DNA of 35,554 bases from Pseudomonadota bacterium (GTDB taxonomy: Bacteria > Pseudomonadota > Alphaproteobacteria > Caedimonadales > UBA1908): the NCBI GenBank assembly GCA_020161545.1, contig JAIUNT010000013.1, positions 1 to 35,554 on the forward strand, written 5' to 3'. Each line of letters begins with the position of its first letter. Within the stretch, counting starts at the first letter, position 1. Positions 16,106-24,069 of the stretch are shown one piece after another. Both the position numbers and the translations under genes were made by a program. The notes beneath the pieces were generated by a model, which was given only the letters and a program-made list of their open reading frames with translations, was not told the origin of the DNA and did not search any database.

Positions 16106-17191
16106 ATGAAAAATCTGAAGAAAATTCTCCTCGCTTCACTTCTTGCAAGCGGTTCGCTCATGGCCAGCGCGACCCATTATTCAGACGAGCAAATGAACGC
16201 CATGGCCGCTGCGGCAAGAGTCAGCGTCCATGATCTGCGCGCCCTGGGTCAGCAAATGCCCTTAGACGATTTCTACGCACCCGTTGCGTACATGTTCGCA
16301 ACCCAAGGCGCCCAGGATCAAGCCACAAGCGATTATCTCTTTGCCCGTCAGCTGTCCGAGGGGAACACAAGCACTCCAAGAATGTCTGAACCCGACGCTG
16401 ATTTCCTCCTTGCCCTGCGCATTTCTGAAGAAGGGTATCAGGCGCCAACCACACGCCCTGCGGCCGCACCAGCCCCTCAGCCAACATCGCACGCCCCGCA
16501 AGACACAGAAGGTGATTTAGCACTTGCCCTGCGCCTCTTTGAAGAAGAAAGACAAGCGCGGTTTGTGCCCACGACCGTAACGCCTTCCCTCCTTGGGACC
16601 ACCCATGCACCACACATGAACGCTGGCGACGAGGACTATCAACTAGCCATGAGGCTCTTTGAGGAAGAAAGGCAGGCTGCGTCCACGGTGCGCAGCGCGT
16701 CTGGGCCAACACCGCAAGTCGCTAGCCCTTCCCAAGCGCCTGCCCCAACACAAGAGGAAGAAGAGCGCTTATTCTTTGATCTGACCAACGCGCGTCGTGA
16801 GGCGCATGGCCTTGGGCTTCTCGCATGGAACCCGCTGCTTGCACAGATCGCCCGCGAACACTCACAAAAAATGGCTGATACCTTCACCTTTGCCCATGAG
16901 ATTGAAGGCAAGAGTTTTGGGGATCGCATTGAAGGGCGCTACAACGGCTCCATGGCCGGGGAGAACTTATATATGTCCACAGCTGCCTACCGAGTGACCG
17001 AGCGGGGCATCACCCCTTCTTCTGTGAAGTATTCATCCATGGAGGAGGCCGTCGAGGGACTCATGAACTCCCCCGAACACAAAGCTAATATTTTAAAGCC
17101 TGAGTTTAACGAGCTGGGTGTTGGGATTATCGTCACTGCCCTTGGTGGACAAAAGTACTGGACACAGGTGTTTGGTAGGAAGGCGGACTAG
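16106..17191 (+). CDS. Exported CAP-domain protein with four ubiquitin-interacting-motif-like repeats
   Basis: A 361-residue protein: signal peptide (residues 1-22, ending LMASA), four short helical repeats, Pro/Ala/Thr linkers, and a C-terminal CAP (SCP/PR-1) domain at about 219-358. The repeats are near 75-88 (DYLFARQLSEG), 97-110 (DADFLLALRISEEG), 135-150 (EGDLALALRLFEEE) and 175-190 (DEDYQLAMRLFEEE). They match the acidic-hydrophobic-A-x-x-x-S-type UIM pattern in the first two, and the related A-x-R-L-x-E-E look of MIU motifs in the last two. The CAP core has His252, His264, Glu286 (AGENLYM) and His325 (SPEHKANIL). AGGA lies 8 bases before the ATG. Ubiquitin binding is inferred from pattern only. 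Confidence 0.9.
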   Translation: MKNLKKILLASLLASGSLMASATHYSDEQMNAMAAAARVSVHDLRALGQQMPLDDFYAPVAYMFATQGAQDQATSDYLFARQLSEGNTSTPRMSEPDADFLLALRISEEGYQAPTTRPAAAPAPQPTSHAPQDTEGDLALALRLFEEERQARFVPTTVTPSLLGTTHAPHMNAGDEDYQLAMRLFEEERQAASTVRSASGPTPQVASPSQAPAPTQEEEERLFFDLTNARREAHGLGLLAWNPLLAQIAREHSQKMADTFTFAHEIEGKSFGDRIEGRYNGSMAGENLYMSTAAYRVTERGITPSSVKYSSMEEAVEGLMNSPEHKANILKPEFNELGVGIIVTALGGQKYWTQVFGRKAD

Positions 17192-17204
17192 TTCTGAGTC
17201 ACCT

Positions 17205-17233
17205 TTGACACTAGGAACAAAAGCTTGTATGGG
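17205..17233 (+). promoter_or_regulatory. Putative promoter of family A gene 4
   Basis: A perfect TTGACA, a 17-base spacer and TATGGG preceded by TTG. The -10 box is weak (3/6). Confidence 0.4.
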
Positions 17234-17264
17234 TTGGCTGGCTTAACTCAAGAGGGAAAACACC

Positions 17265-18185
17265 ATGAAACGTGTCCTTTATACAGCATCCATCATGCTG
17301 AGCGTTCTCTCACTTGCGTCCCATGCTCAAGCGTCCTACGATTCAATGGACGAGCTCGGATCAGGAAAAATAAGACTTCAAGATATCATCGGCGGGTATT
17401 GCGGCTATGACACGACTTATGTACCCGTGACATCTGCAGACGCTTTACGCGAATTCGTCAAGCCCTGTGCCGGCACACATGAAATGAGCCAGTTTCGTGC
17501 ACCCCTCAAGTGGTATCGCCCAACACCCGAAGAGCTCGAGCACGTCTCAAGCCTTGGATTCGCGTCCCGTCATCTGGGGGCGGCCCTGCGCATGCGCGCA
17601 CACATAAATCGCCACAACGCAGATCTTTATCAGTCAATTCTTAAAGGCTGTGACTCAGATGAAGCACAGAATTTGCTTCCCGCCGCCATGGGCCTTACTC
17701 GCCCTCAGCTCATAGAAGCCGCTGAGATCCAAAACACTGAAGCCCGTCTCCAATCCCTAAGATTTGCCCCACGCTCTGACGCCTGGGTTTATGGCATGCT
17801 TGGCGCCGATCCTGCCATAGATGACGCTATCATTGATCATGCTATCAGGATGCGTATTGAAGAAAATCCCGACCGCATGAGCGCGTTTTTCATCCGGAAC
17901 TTGAAGGAAGGAGCAGATCTCACGCGCCAGCGCATCACAGGATTTCTTTTGGAGGCCTCCTTTCTCACCATCCGCGCTGAGCACCTTGGTTATGGAAGCG
18001 CGTCAAACGTCATGCACGCCCTTAATAAGAAGCATATGAAACGCCCCTTTGGACGCTCGCCTGAAAAATTTCCCTTTTCTGAGGGCTCCGGTAGAATTTC
18101 TTTTGTCGAGTTCGTCCCAGATTGCTTTGACCCAATGCCCAAATGGACATACACACCCTCAACCTATCTCAACCCACTGCCATAG
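17265..18185 (+). CDS. Exported family A protein 4, unknown function
   Basis: A 306-residue paralogue with a signal peptide (MKRVLYTASIMLSVLSLASH, cleavage near AQAS). All family blocks are present: WYRPTPEELEHV, FASRHLGAALRMRAHI, LLPAAMGLTRPQL, RSDAWVYGMLGADPAID, NPDRMSAFFIRNLKEG, RQRITGFLL, RPFGRS, and the end KWTYTPSTYLNPLP. It lacks the basic-acidic stretch of copy 3 but is otherwise close to it. GAGGG lies 8 bases before the ATG. It is separated from the other three copies by the exported gene at 14716 and the CAP gene. A shared bidirectional terminator lies between it and metQ. Function unknown. Confidence 0.87.
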   Translation: MKRVLYTASIMLSVLSLASHAQASYDSMDELGSGKIRLQDIIGGYCGYDTTYVPVTSADALREFVKPCAGTHEMSQFRAPLKWYRPTPEELEHVSSLGFASRHLGAALRMRAHINRHNADLYQSILKGCDSDEAQNLLPAAMGLTRPQLIEAAEIQNTEARLQSLRFAPRSDAWVYGMLGADPAIDDAIIDHAIRMRIEENPDRMSAFFIRNLKEGADLTRQRITGFLLEASFLTIRAEHLGYGSASNVMHALNKKHMKRPFGRSPEKFPFSEGSGRISFVEFVPDCFDPMPKWTYTPSTYLNPLP

Positions 18186-18186
18186 T

Positions 18187-18219
18187 AAAAAGGCCTCGCT
18201 GCTTGTTGCGGCGAGGCCC
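18187..18219 (-). terminator. Terminator between family A gene 4 and metQ
   Basis: A perfect 8-bp stem GGCCTCGC / GCGAGGCC with an 11-base loop. The minus strand has a T5 tail (fits the end of metQ); the plus strand has a C-rich, T-poor tail, so it may act less well for the family A gene. Confidence 0.75.
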
Positions 18220-18243
18220 CCTTAACTTTAACGAAAACTGTTT

Positions 18244-19077
18244 TTAAGACCCAGACGGCCCGCAAGGCGCCTTCTCGGTTGCCTTGACGGTTTGCCACGC
18301 AGGGATGACCGCACCGTGGAATGTTTTCTCCAAAAACGCCGCCGTCTCTGGCGCGTGATAGAGGGACACGAGCTTCACTATCTCCGGGCGTTTTTCATCG
18401 CCCTTTCGCACCACCAAAAGATTTGCGTATAAGGAGTCCTCGCCTTCACGCGCAAGCGCACTCTTGGGGTCAATGCCAGACACAAGCACCCAGTCCGTAT
18501 TGATGGCCGCCAGATCCACATCATCAAGCGCCCTTGGCACATGGGGGGCGTCCACTTCCACAAGCTTCACATGCTTTGGATTTTGGGCAATATCAAGAAC
18601 ACTTGGGCTCATGGGCGCGTCCTTTTTAAGGGTTAAGACGCCGGCCTTTTCAAGAAGACGCAGTGCCCGCCCGCCGTTACTGACGTCACTGGGGATGGCG
18701 ATCTTGGCGCCGTAAGGGACATCCTCAATCTTTTTCAGGGTCTTGCTGTAGAGCCCCAGTGGCAAAATGATGGTCTTGCCCACAGACACAAGATCCATCC
18801 CGCGCGCTTGGTTTTGCTCCGTCAGATAGGGCTCGTGTTGATAGGAATTCACGTCCAACTCTTTTTCAAAAAGCGCCGTGTTAGGCAACACAAAATCGTC
18901 AAACTCAATCACATCGAGGGTAAGGCCTTGGCTCGCGGCGCGCTCCTTCAAGTGTGCCATGATTTGCGCGTGGGGGCCTGCTGTGACACCTACTTTAAGG
19001 GCGGCGGCTAGAGCGCCCTGCCCTAGGCCAAACGACACAAGGGCGACGGCGCCCACATACTTGAGCTTCTTCAACAT
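18244..19077 (-). CDS. metQ: Methionine ABC transporter substrate-binding protein MetQ
   Basis: A 277-residue NlpA/MetQ-family periplasmic binding protein, which captures methionine (D- or L-) and passes it to MetNI. The signal peptide is followed by LKVGVTAGPHAQIM, the usual start of the mature domain; FDDFVLPNTAL, DVNSYQHEPYL, and AINTDWVLVSGIDP are family landmarks. There is no cysteine at the signal-peptide end, so it is probably a soluble protein and not a lipoprotein like E. coli MetQ. The gene starts one base after the metI stop, in the order metN-metI-metQ. Confidence 0.93.
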   Translation of the reverse strand: MLKKLKYVGAVALVSFGLGQGALAAALKVGVTAGPHAQIMAHLKERAASQGLTLDVIEFDDFVLPNTALFEKELDVNSYQHEPYLTEQNQARGMDLVSVGKTIILPLGLYSKTLKKIEDVPYGAKIAIPSDVSNGGRALRLLEKAGVLTLKKDAPMSPSVLDIAQNPKHVKLVEVDAPHVPRALDDVDLAAINTDWVLVSGIDPKSALAREGEDSLYANLLVVRKGDEKRPEIVKLVSLYHAPETAAFLEKTFHGAVIPAWQTVKATEKAPCGPSGS

Positions 19078-19078
19078 G

Positions 19079-19717
19079 TTATTTCTCCAATCGCTTTGTC
19101 AGAAAATGTCCCAGGCTTTGCACAAGCTGCACCAGGACAATGAGAATTGCCACAATTTCAACCATCACAAGAACGTCATAACGTTGGTACCCATAGCGGA
19201 TCGCGAGGTCTCCAAGACCGCCTCCGCCCACAGCGCCTGCCATGGCAGAAAAGCCAATGAGATTAATGATGACTAAGGTCGCCCCCGACACAAGGGCTGG
19301 AAGGGCCTCAGGAAGTAGCACCTTGGTGATCATATGGCGGCGCGTGGCCCCCATGGACTGGGCGGCATGCAAAAGGCCGTCTGGCAATTGGCGCAGGGCG
19401 TCTTGGGTGAGGCGCGCCATGAGAAGAATGGCGGCAACCCCTAGGGGAACGCTGGCGGCCCAGGTGCCCAAGGATGTACCCACCAAAAGACGCGTCAGGG
19501 GCAAAAGCAAAATCACGAGAATAATATAAGGAATGGAGCGCAGGGCGTTAATAATGAAATCAGCCAGCGCATAAAGCACGCGGTTTTGAAACAGCGCACG
19601 CTTTGTGGCGCCGTATAGGGCTGTCCCGAGGGGTACGCCCACAAGGAATCCGGCCAGGGTTGCCACCCCTACCATCAGTAAAGTCTGCCCCAGTCCTTTA
19701 AGGATCAAATCTGTCAT
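19079..19717 (-). CDS. metI: Methionine ABC transporter permease MetI
   Basis: A 212-residue inner-membrane permease with about five membrane segments (first TLLMVGVATLAGFLVGVPLG) and the ABC-binding EAA loop near SMGATRRHMITKVLLPEALP. The start is the ATG at 19717, whose ATGA overlaps the metN stop; a longer reading from 19825 would run into metN. The tight overlap indicates translational coupling with metN. Confidence 0.95.
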   Translation of the reverse strand: MTDLILKGLGQTLLMVGVATLAGFLVGVPLGTALYGATKRALFQNRVLYALADFIINALRSIPYIILVILLLPLTRLLVGTSLGTWAASVPLGVAAILLMARLTQDALRQLPDGLLHAAQSMGATRRHMITKVLLPEALPALVSGATLVIINLIGFSAMAGAVGGGGLGDLAIRYGYQRYDVLVMVEIVAILIVLVQLVQSLGHFLTKRLEK

Positions 19718-20829
19718 GGCGCGTACCCCACAAGTGAGACCTGAACACCTTTGGGTGTAAGGTAATGATTCAGGCGCGTGAGTGTCTCTTCTTTGAGGGG
19801 CAGACTGATAATGAGCGTCCCACAAATGGTTCCACCCAATGGGTCGAGGGTTCCGCCCAAAATACTCACATCCATCCCCTCATCGCGCACAAGTCCTGCA
19901 ATAACAGGCTCAGCCGCCTGGGCGCCCGTAAAGAAAAGACGCGCCACAAGCTCTTTGGCACCTTGGGGCGTGTCCTGTAAGCGCTCCATGACAACGCGGG
20001 GAACGCGCGCATTAAACAAGTGCTGCACAAGGGATTTGGTCATCTCGCTTTTTGGCGCAACAAAAACTTCGTCGACGCGGCCCTGATCCACCACACGTCC
20101 TTGGTCCAAAACCACAACGTGGGTGCAAAGGTCACGCACGATGGCCATTTCATGGGTAATCAGCACCATGGTTAATCCCAAGGTGTGATTCAGATGGGCC
20201 AGTAATGCTAAAATGTCCTGGGTAGTTTCGGGGTCAAGGGCGGAGGTTGCCTCATCGCATAAGAGAAGATGGGGATCGCTGGCCAGGGCTCTGGCGATGG
20301 CTACACGTTGGGCCTGCCCACCGCTGAGCTCTCCGGGATAGGCGTTTTCTTTGTGTGAAAGGCCAACAAGGTCTAGACAGGCTCTCGCCTTCTCGTGGGC
20401 AGTATTTGAACGCACACCTGCCATCTCCAGAGGCAGCATGACATTTTCGAGACTCGTGCGCCGGCGCAGCAAATGAAACTGTTGAAAAATCATGGCAATA
20501 CGTCGGCGCTGGTCTCTCAGCTCTACAGGTGGCATTTCTTTGAGCACGCGCCCCTCAAAAGACACGCAGCCTTCGTCCGGGATCTCTAAGCCGTTCAAAC
20601 ATCGCAAAAGTGTGCTTTTCCCCGCACCACTTTTCCCAACAATACCAAGAATCTCCCCAGCATTGACGTCAAAGGTGACGTGACGCAGGGCCCAAACGTC
20701 CTGCCCATAACGTTTAGACACGCCGTTAAGACTCAGAATAGGAGAGTGAGGGGGGGGCTGTGTAATAAAAACAATGCTCCGCTTGTCTAAACTATTTTGT
20801 GTGCATCCGCTGAATAGGGCTCCACTCAC
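19714..20829 (-). CDS. metN: Methionine ABC transporter ATP-binding protein MetN
   Basis: A 371-residue ABC ATPase with Walker A GKSGAGKST (65-73), signature LSGGQAQRVAIAR, Walker B LLLCDEATSALD, and a C-terminal NIL/ACT-like domain (about 270-371) that in E. coli binds methionine and shuts the pump off. Homology really begins around ILSLNGVSKRYG (residue 31). The first canonical start is a GTG at 20829, which overlaps the adenylate cyclase gene by 38 bases; an ATT codon nearer the homology with GGAG upstream is an unusual alternative. The start is therefore uncertain. Coupled with the cyclase gene upstream and metI downstream. Confidence 0.93.
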   Translation of the reverse strand: MSGALFSGCTQNSLDKRSIVFITQPPPHSPILSLNGVSKRYGQDVWALRHVTFDVNAGEILGIVGKSGAGKSTLLRCLNGLEIPDEGCVSFEGRVLKEMPPVELRDQRRRIAMIFQQFHLLRRRTSLENVMLPLEMAGVRSNTAHEKARACLDLVGLSHKENAYPGELSGGQAQRVAIARALASDPHLLLCDEATSALDPETTQDILALLAHLNHTLGLTMVLITHEMAIVRDLCTHVVVLDQGRVVDQGRVDEVFVAPKSEMTKSLVQHLFNARVPRVVMERLQDTPQGAKELVARLFFTGAQAAEPVIAGLVRDEGMDVSILGGTLDPLGGTICGTLIISLPLKEETLTRLNHYLTPKGVQVSLVGYAP

Positions 20830-22999
20830 CTTCTGGTGGGTGAGCGATCAAGGCGCGGCACCTTTCAATATACAAGAGAGAAAGGGGATCAGCCGGCTTG
20901 TGCAGCAACACTTTTTCATAAAGTTTTATGGCACCTTCCCAGTCCTTGTGCAAGTATTTTTCGAAGGCGTGGGTTGTGATCTGGCACCACTCAACTTGCT
21001 CAGGAGTTGCCTTAAGGAGGGGATCCTCCCCTAACTGCGCCACAAGCTCAAAAATATGCACGCCCTTTTCTTTTCCCTTCACAGCCACAATGTCCATGGG
21101 GCGTGTCAGGAAGGTTTTTTTGATCTCCTTGTACACGGACTCACTGACACAAATGGTGGTGGCATAGAGCTTATTAATCCCCTCAAGGCGTGAGGCCAAA
21201 TTCACATGGTCACCAATGACCGTGTAGTTCATGCGATCAGATGATCCCATGTTTCCTACAATCACTTCGCCGTAATCAATACCAAAGCGCGTATTAAGCC
21301 GTGGGAGCTTTGACGCCTCCCACTTGCGGTTGAGCTCAGCCAAATGATGGACGCACAAAAGAGCCGCCTTACACGCATTTTGGGCGTTCTTTGGATCCTT
21401 TTCGGGCGCACCCCAAAAGGACATGATGGCGTCTCCAATGAATTTATCGATGGTCCCTTTGTGGGCCAGAATAATATCACTGAGCTCGCTCATGTAATTG
21501 GACAAATGGTTCATGAGCGCGCCCGACTCCATCTTCTCAGAAACGGACGTAAAGCTCTCGATATCTGAAAACATGATGGTCAGCTTGCGCCGTTCGCCAC
21601 CCAGCATCACGTTTCCGCCTTGCTGTACGAGCGTGCGCACCAGTGTTTTGGGCACAAATTTCCCAAAGGCGGAAAGCCCTTCTCGCATGGCGTTGAGGGC
21701 ATTTTCCATCTGGGTTATTTCGGCGAACTGAGAATTCAAGGGAGACGGCGCGTCTAAATCCAAGTCCTTCATGCGGCGCATGTGGCCTGCTAATGTCTCG
21801 ATGGGATAGGAAATCTTCTGGGCAAAGACAATCAAAAGAATGATGGAGACAACCAAAATAAGGAGCGAAATCATCAAAACGTCTTGGCTTGTCTCCCGGA
21901 TGGGCCCCACAAAGTCATCATAGGGCGCCAGAAGCCCCAAGGTCCAGTCGCGTGAAAATGTGCCCGGAAAATGCGAAAAATGCGCAACGTATTCAATATC
22001 GTCACGCTCATAGCGAAAGTGGGACAGACGATTCTTTTTATAAAGCTCATAGGCGTTGGAAATTGCCGTGTCCCCCATTTGCGTGACCTTTGCAAGGCGC
22101 ACAGATTCCTGTTTTGTCACGGGATCTGTATAGGTCACATAGGTCTCGTTTACATCGGGAAACGACACGAGTTCATCTCTGTCATTGATGATAAAGTTTA
22201 GCCCCGAACGGCTAGCCTTTTGCTTTGCAAGGAGGTGGGACAGTTGCTCGATGCCGATATCGCACGCAAGCACACCAAAAAAGCGCCCCTGGGAATCTTT
22301 GAGGGGCACCGACGCTGTAATCACAAACTGGGTTGAAAACCAACTCGCGTACACGTTAGACCAGTTTGACTTGCCAAGCTCCTTCGTACGCACATACCAG
22401 TCGCGTTTGCGGTTATCGTATTCCAAGCCCTGTGCAACTGGGGGCCTGTACTCGCGCCCTATTTCTTGACCTTGCGCGTTCACGTAAGAGCGCCACTCGT
22501 GATAACCATTCCTGCGATCCACCACATCCACCACAAAGGCGCTTCCATGGGGAATGGGTCTATCAGGCGTATAAAGCAGCACCCGCTTTTCAGGAACCTT
22601 TGAGATGGACAAAAGATTGCCATCTTCATCGGCGGCAAAGATAAGGCTGCTCTGGGGAAGGGCGTCAAAGCTCCCCTTTAAAAAAGCAAACAAAGGAGCG
22701 CTATCAAGTATGTGCCTGTCAGACACACTTTCAACACGTGCCCCTAGCTCCATGATACTCATGGCGGGCGTAAAGTAAGCAAGGGTATCATCCATGATGG
22801 ATTTTTGTGTTTTGGTGATAAGGTCCTGGGAGGTTGAATCAATGGCGCTTTGGATGTTCCACCTTGTATAGGTCGTCGTCAGCGCAAGGGAAACGATTAA
22901 CAGTCCGACAAAGATGACCAAAATGCCAAAACGGATTTTGTGTTGTTTTTTGAATAGGCTATTAAGGCCTACTTTTTCACCTAGGCTCACATTACGCAT
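20792..22999 (-). CDS. Membrane sensor class III adenylate cyclase
   Basis: A 735-residue inner-membrane protein that likely makes cyclic AMP in response to a periplasmic signal. Order: membrane segment (about 24-43), periplasmic dCache-type sensor domain (with RDWYVRTKE, then FVITASVPLKDSQGRFFGV), second membrane segment (about 370-395), HAMP linker (SYPIETLAGHMRRMKDLD), and a catalytic domain with metal ligands Asp479 (FSDIESFT) and Asp523 (DKFIGDAIM), and Asn600 and Arg604 (VNLASR). Lys519 before the second aspartate favours ATP over GTP. The C-terminus looks like one TPR hairpin (AFEKYLHKDWEGAIKLYEKV). AGGGA lies 9 bases before the ATG. Its 3' end overlaps metN. No cAMP receptor is in the window. 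Confidence 0.92.
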   Translation of the reverse strand: MRNVSLGEKVGLNSLFKKQHKIRFGILVIFVGLLIVSLALTTTYTRWNIQSAIDSTSQDLITKTQKSIMDDTLAYFTPAMSIMELGARVESVSDRHILDSAPLFAFLKGSFDALPQSSLIFAADEDGNLLSISKVPEKRVLLYTPDRPIPHGSAFVVDVVDRRNGYHEWRSYVNAQGQEIGREYRPPVAQGLEYDNRKRDWYVRTKELGKSNWSNVYASWFSTQFVITASVPLKDSQGRFFGVLACDIGIEQLSHLLAKQKASRSGLNFIINDRDELVSFPDVNETYVTYTDPVTKQESVRLAKVTQMGDTAISNAYELYKKNRLSHFRYERDDIEYVAHFSHFPGTFSRDWTLGLLAPYDDFVGPIRETSQDVLMISLLILVVSIILLIVFAQKISYPIETLAGHMRRMKDLDLDAPSPLNSQFAEITQMENALNAMREGLSAFGKFVPKTLVRTLVQQGGNVMLGGERRKLTIMFSDIESFTSVSEKMESGALMNHLSNYMSELSDIILAHKGTIDKFIGDAIMSFWGAPEKDPKNAQNACKAALLCVHHLAELNRKWEASKLPRLNTRFGIDYGEVIVGNMGSSDRMNYTVIGDHVNLASRLEGINKLYATTICVSESVYKEIKKTFLTRPMDIVAVKGKEKGVHIFELVAQLGEDPLLKATPEQVEWCQITTHAFEKYLHKDWEGAIKLYEKVLLHKPADPLSLLYIERCRALIAHPPEGEWSPIQRMHTK

Positions 23000-23021
23000 C
23001 CTTTTATTTCCCTGTGAGGTG

Positions 23022-23063
23022 ATTCTAACACGCTTTTCTTGCGTGTAAAATCAATTACACGCA
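23022..23063 (-). promoter_or_regulatory. Putative adenylate cyclase promoter with overlapping inverted-repeat operator
   Basis: On the minus strand TTTACA (23049-23044) and TAGAAT (23027-23022) are spaced 16 bases apart, just upstream of the cyclase gene. A perfect 9-bp inverted repeat, TGCGTGTAA-N6-TTACACGCA (23040-23063), covers the -35 box, as a repressor site would. The arginase gene is divergent, so the site may affect both; the regulator is unknown. Confidence 0.5.
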
Positions 23064-23145
23064 GACAAAGACAGACGACCCGTTAAGGCTTTATTAAGGC
23101 ACCAGGCACGAAGATGGAGTATGCGACTGTGTATTACGTTAAAAT

Positions 23146-24057
23146 ATGGATTTGAGTTCTTTTGAAAAAATTATCCTCATAGGTGCCAGCTCCGGGTGGG
23201 GCGCCAAGCGCCGAGAAACGGAATTTGGTCCAAGCTTCATGTATGAAAAAGATCTCACGGGTCACTTGGCCGCGCGCAGCACACTACCTGTGTCATGGAA
23301 ATGCGTCCCAACACCCATCTCCTTTGTTGGCCAACACATACCTTTGGGAAAAGCCACCCTTGCCATGATCACGTCACATGCTCAAAATGTCGCGAAAGTG
23401 ACACGCCGTGCCACCCACGAGAATTGCTTTCCCTGTGTGATCGGAGGGGATCATAGCATTGCCATTGGCACATGGCAGGGCATCAGTGATGCACTGGATG
23501 CGCGTGGCGCCTTCGGTCTTATTTGGTTTGACGCCCACATGGATGCCCATACCCCCCAGACAAGTCCTTCCCAAGCCTACCACGGCATGCCCGTTGCGAC
23601 CCTTTTGGGATACGGTGAAGACGCACTTATCCATATTACCGACCCCGCCACCCCTACCCTCTCCCCGGAACACGTGGTCCTCATGGGGGTGCGCTCCTTT
23701 GAGGCAGGCGAGGAAGCTCTCCTTGCACGTCTTGGTGTACGTATTTACTTCATGGACGAGATTCGCACCCGGGGGTTTGAGACCTGTCTTCAGGAGGCGA
23801 TTGCGCGCGTTCAGGCAGGCACAAAGGGATTTGGACTGAGCATTGACCTTGATGGTTTTGATCCCGCTTTTGCACCAGGGGTTGGCTCGCCTGAGACAGG
23901 TGGTTTATACCCTGATGAGGTTGTGAGCGCACTTCACCATGTTAAGGGCGCAAAAGGATTTTGTGGACTTGAAATCATGGAGTTTAACCCAACCCGGGAC
24001 CGTGATAACATAACAAGCAATCTGATTGAATCCTTGGCTTTTGCCTTATTGCCCTGA
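23146..24057 (+). CDS. rocF: Arginase
   Basis: A 303-residue ureohydrolase that splits arginine into ornithine and urea using two manganese ions. Metal ligands are His103 (GGDHS), Asp129, His131 and Asp133 (DAHMDAH), and Asp234 and Asp236 (SIDLDGFDP); Glu279 lies in MEFNP. The YHGMPVATLLG motif (His146) and the SPETGG loop favour arginase over agmatinase, as does the ornithine aminotransferase gene 12 bases downstream. No strong ribosome site precedes the ATG at 23146. The product is cytoplasmic. No urease is visible, so urea is probably released. Confidence 0.93.
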   Translation: MDLSSFEKIILIGASSGWGAKRRETEFGPSFMYEKDLTGHLAARSTLPVSWKCVPTPISFVGQHIPLGKATLAMITSHAQNVAKVTRRATHENCFPCVIGGDHSIAIGTWQGISDALDARGAFGLIWFDAHMDAHTPQTSPSQAYHGMPVATLLGYGEDALIHITDPATPTLSPEHVVLMGVRSFEAGEEALLARLGVRIYFMDEIRTRGFETCLQEAIARVQAGTKGFGLSIDLDGFDPAFAPGVGSPETGGLYPDEVVSALHHVKGAKGFCGLEIMEFNPTRDRDNITSNLIESLAFALLP

Positions 24058-24069
24058 AAGAGTTAGCTG

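Noticed and set aside
15906-16109. A 67-codon plus-strand ORF before the CAP gene
   Set aside because: It runs through a perfect hairpin and the CAP promoter, has no ribosome site and has a low-complexity sequence; more likely non-coding leader.
19718-19825. Longer N-terminus for metI
   Set aside because: The added residues overlap the end of metN in another frame; the ATGA overlap at 19714-19717 is the usual coupled arrangement.
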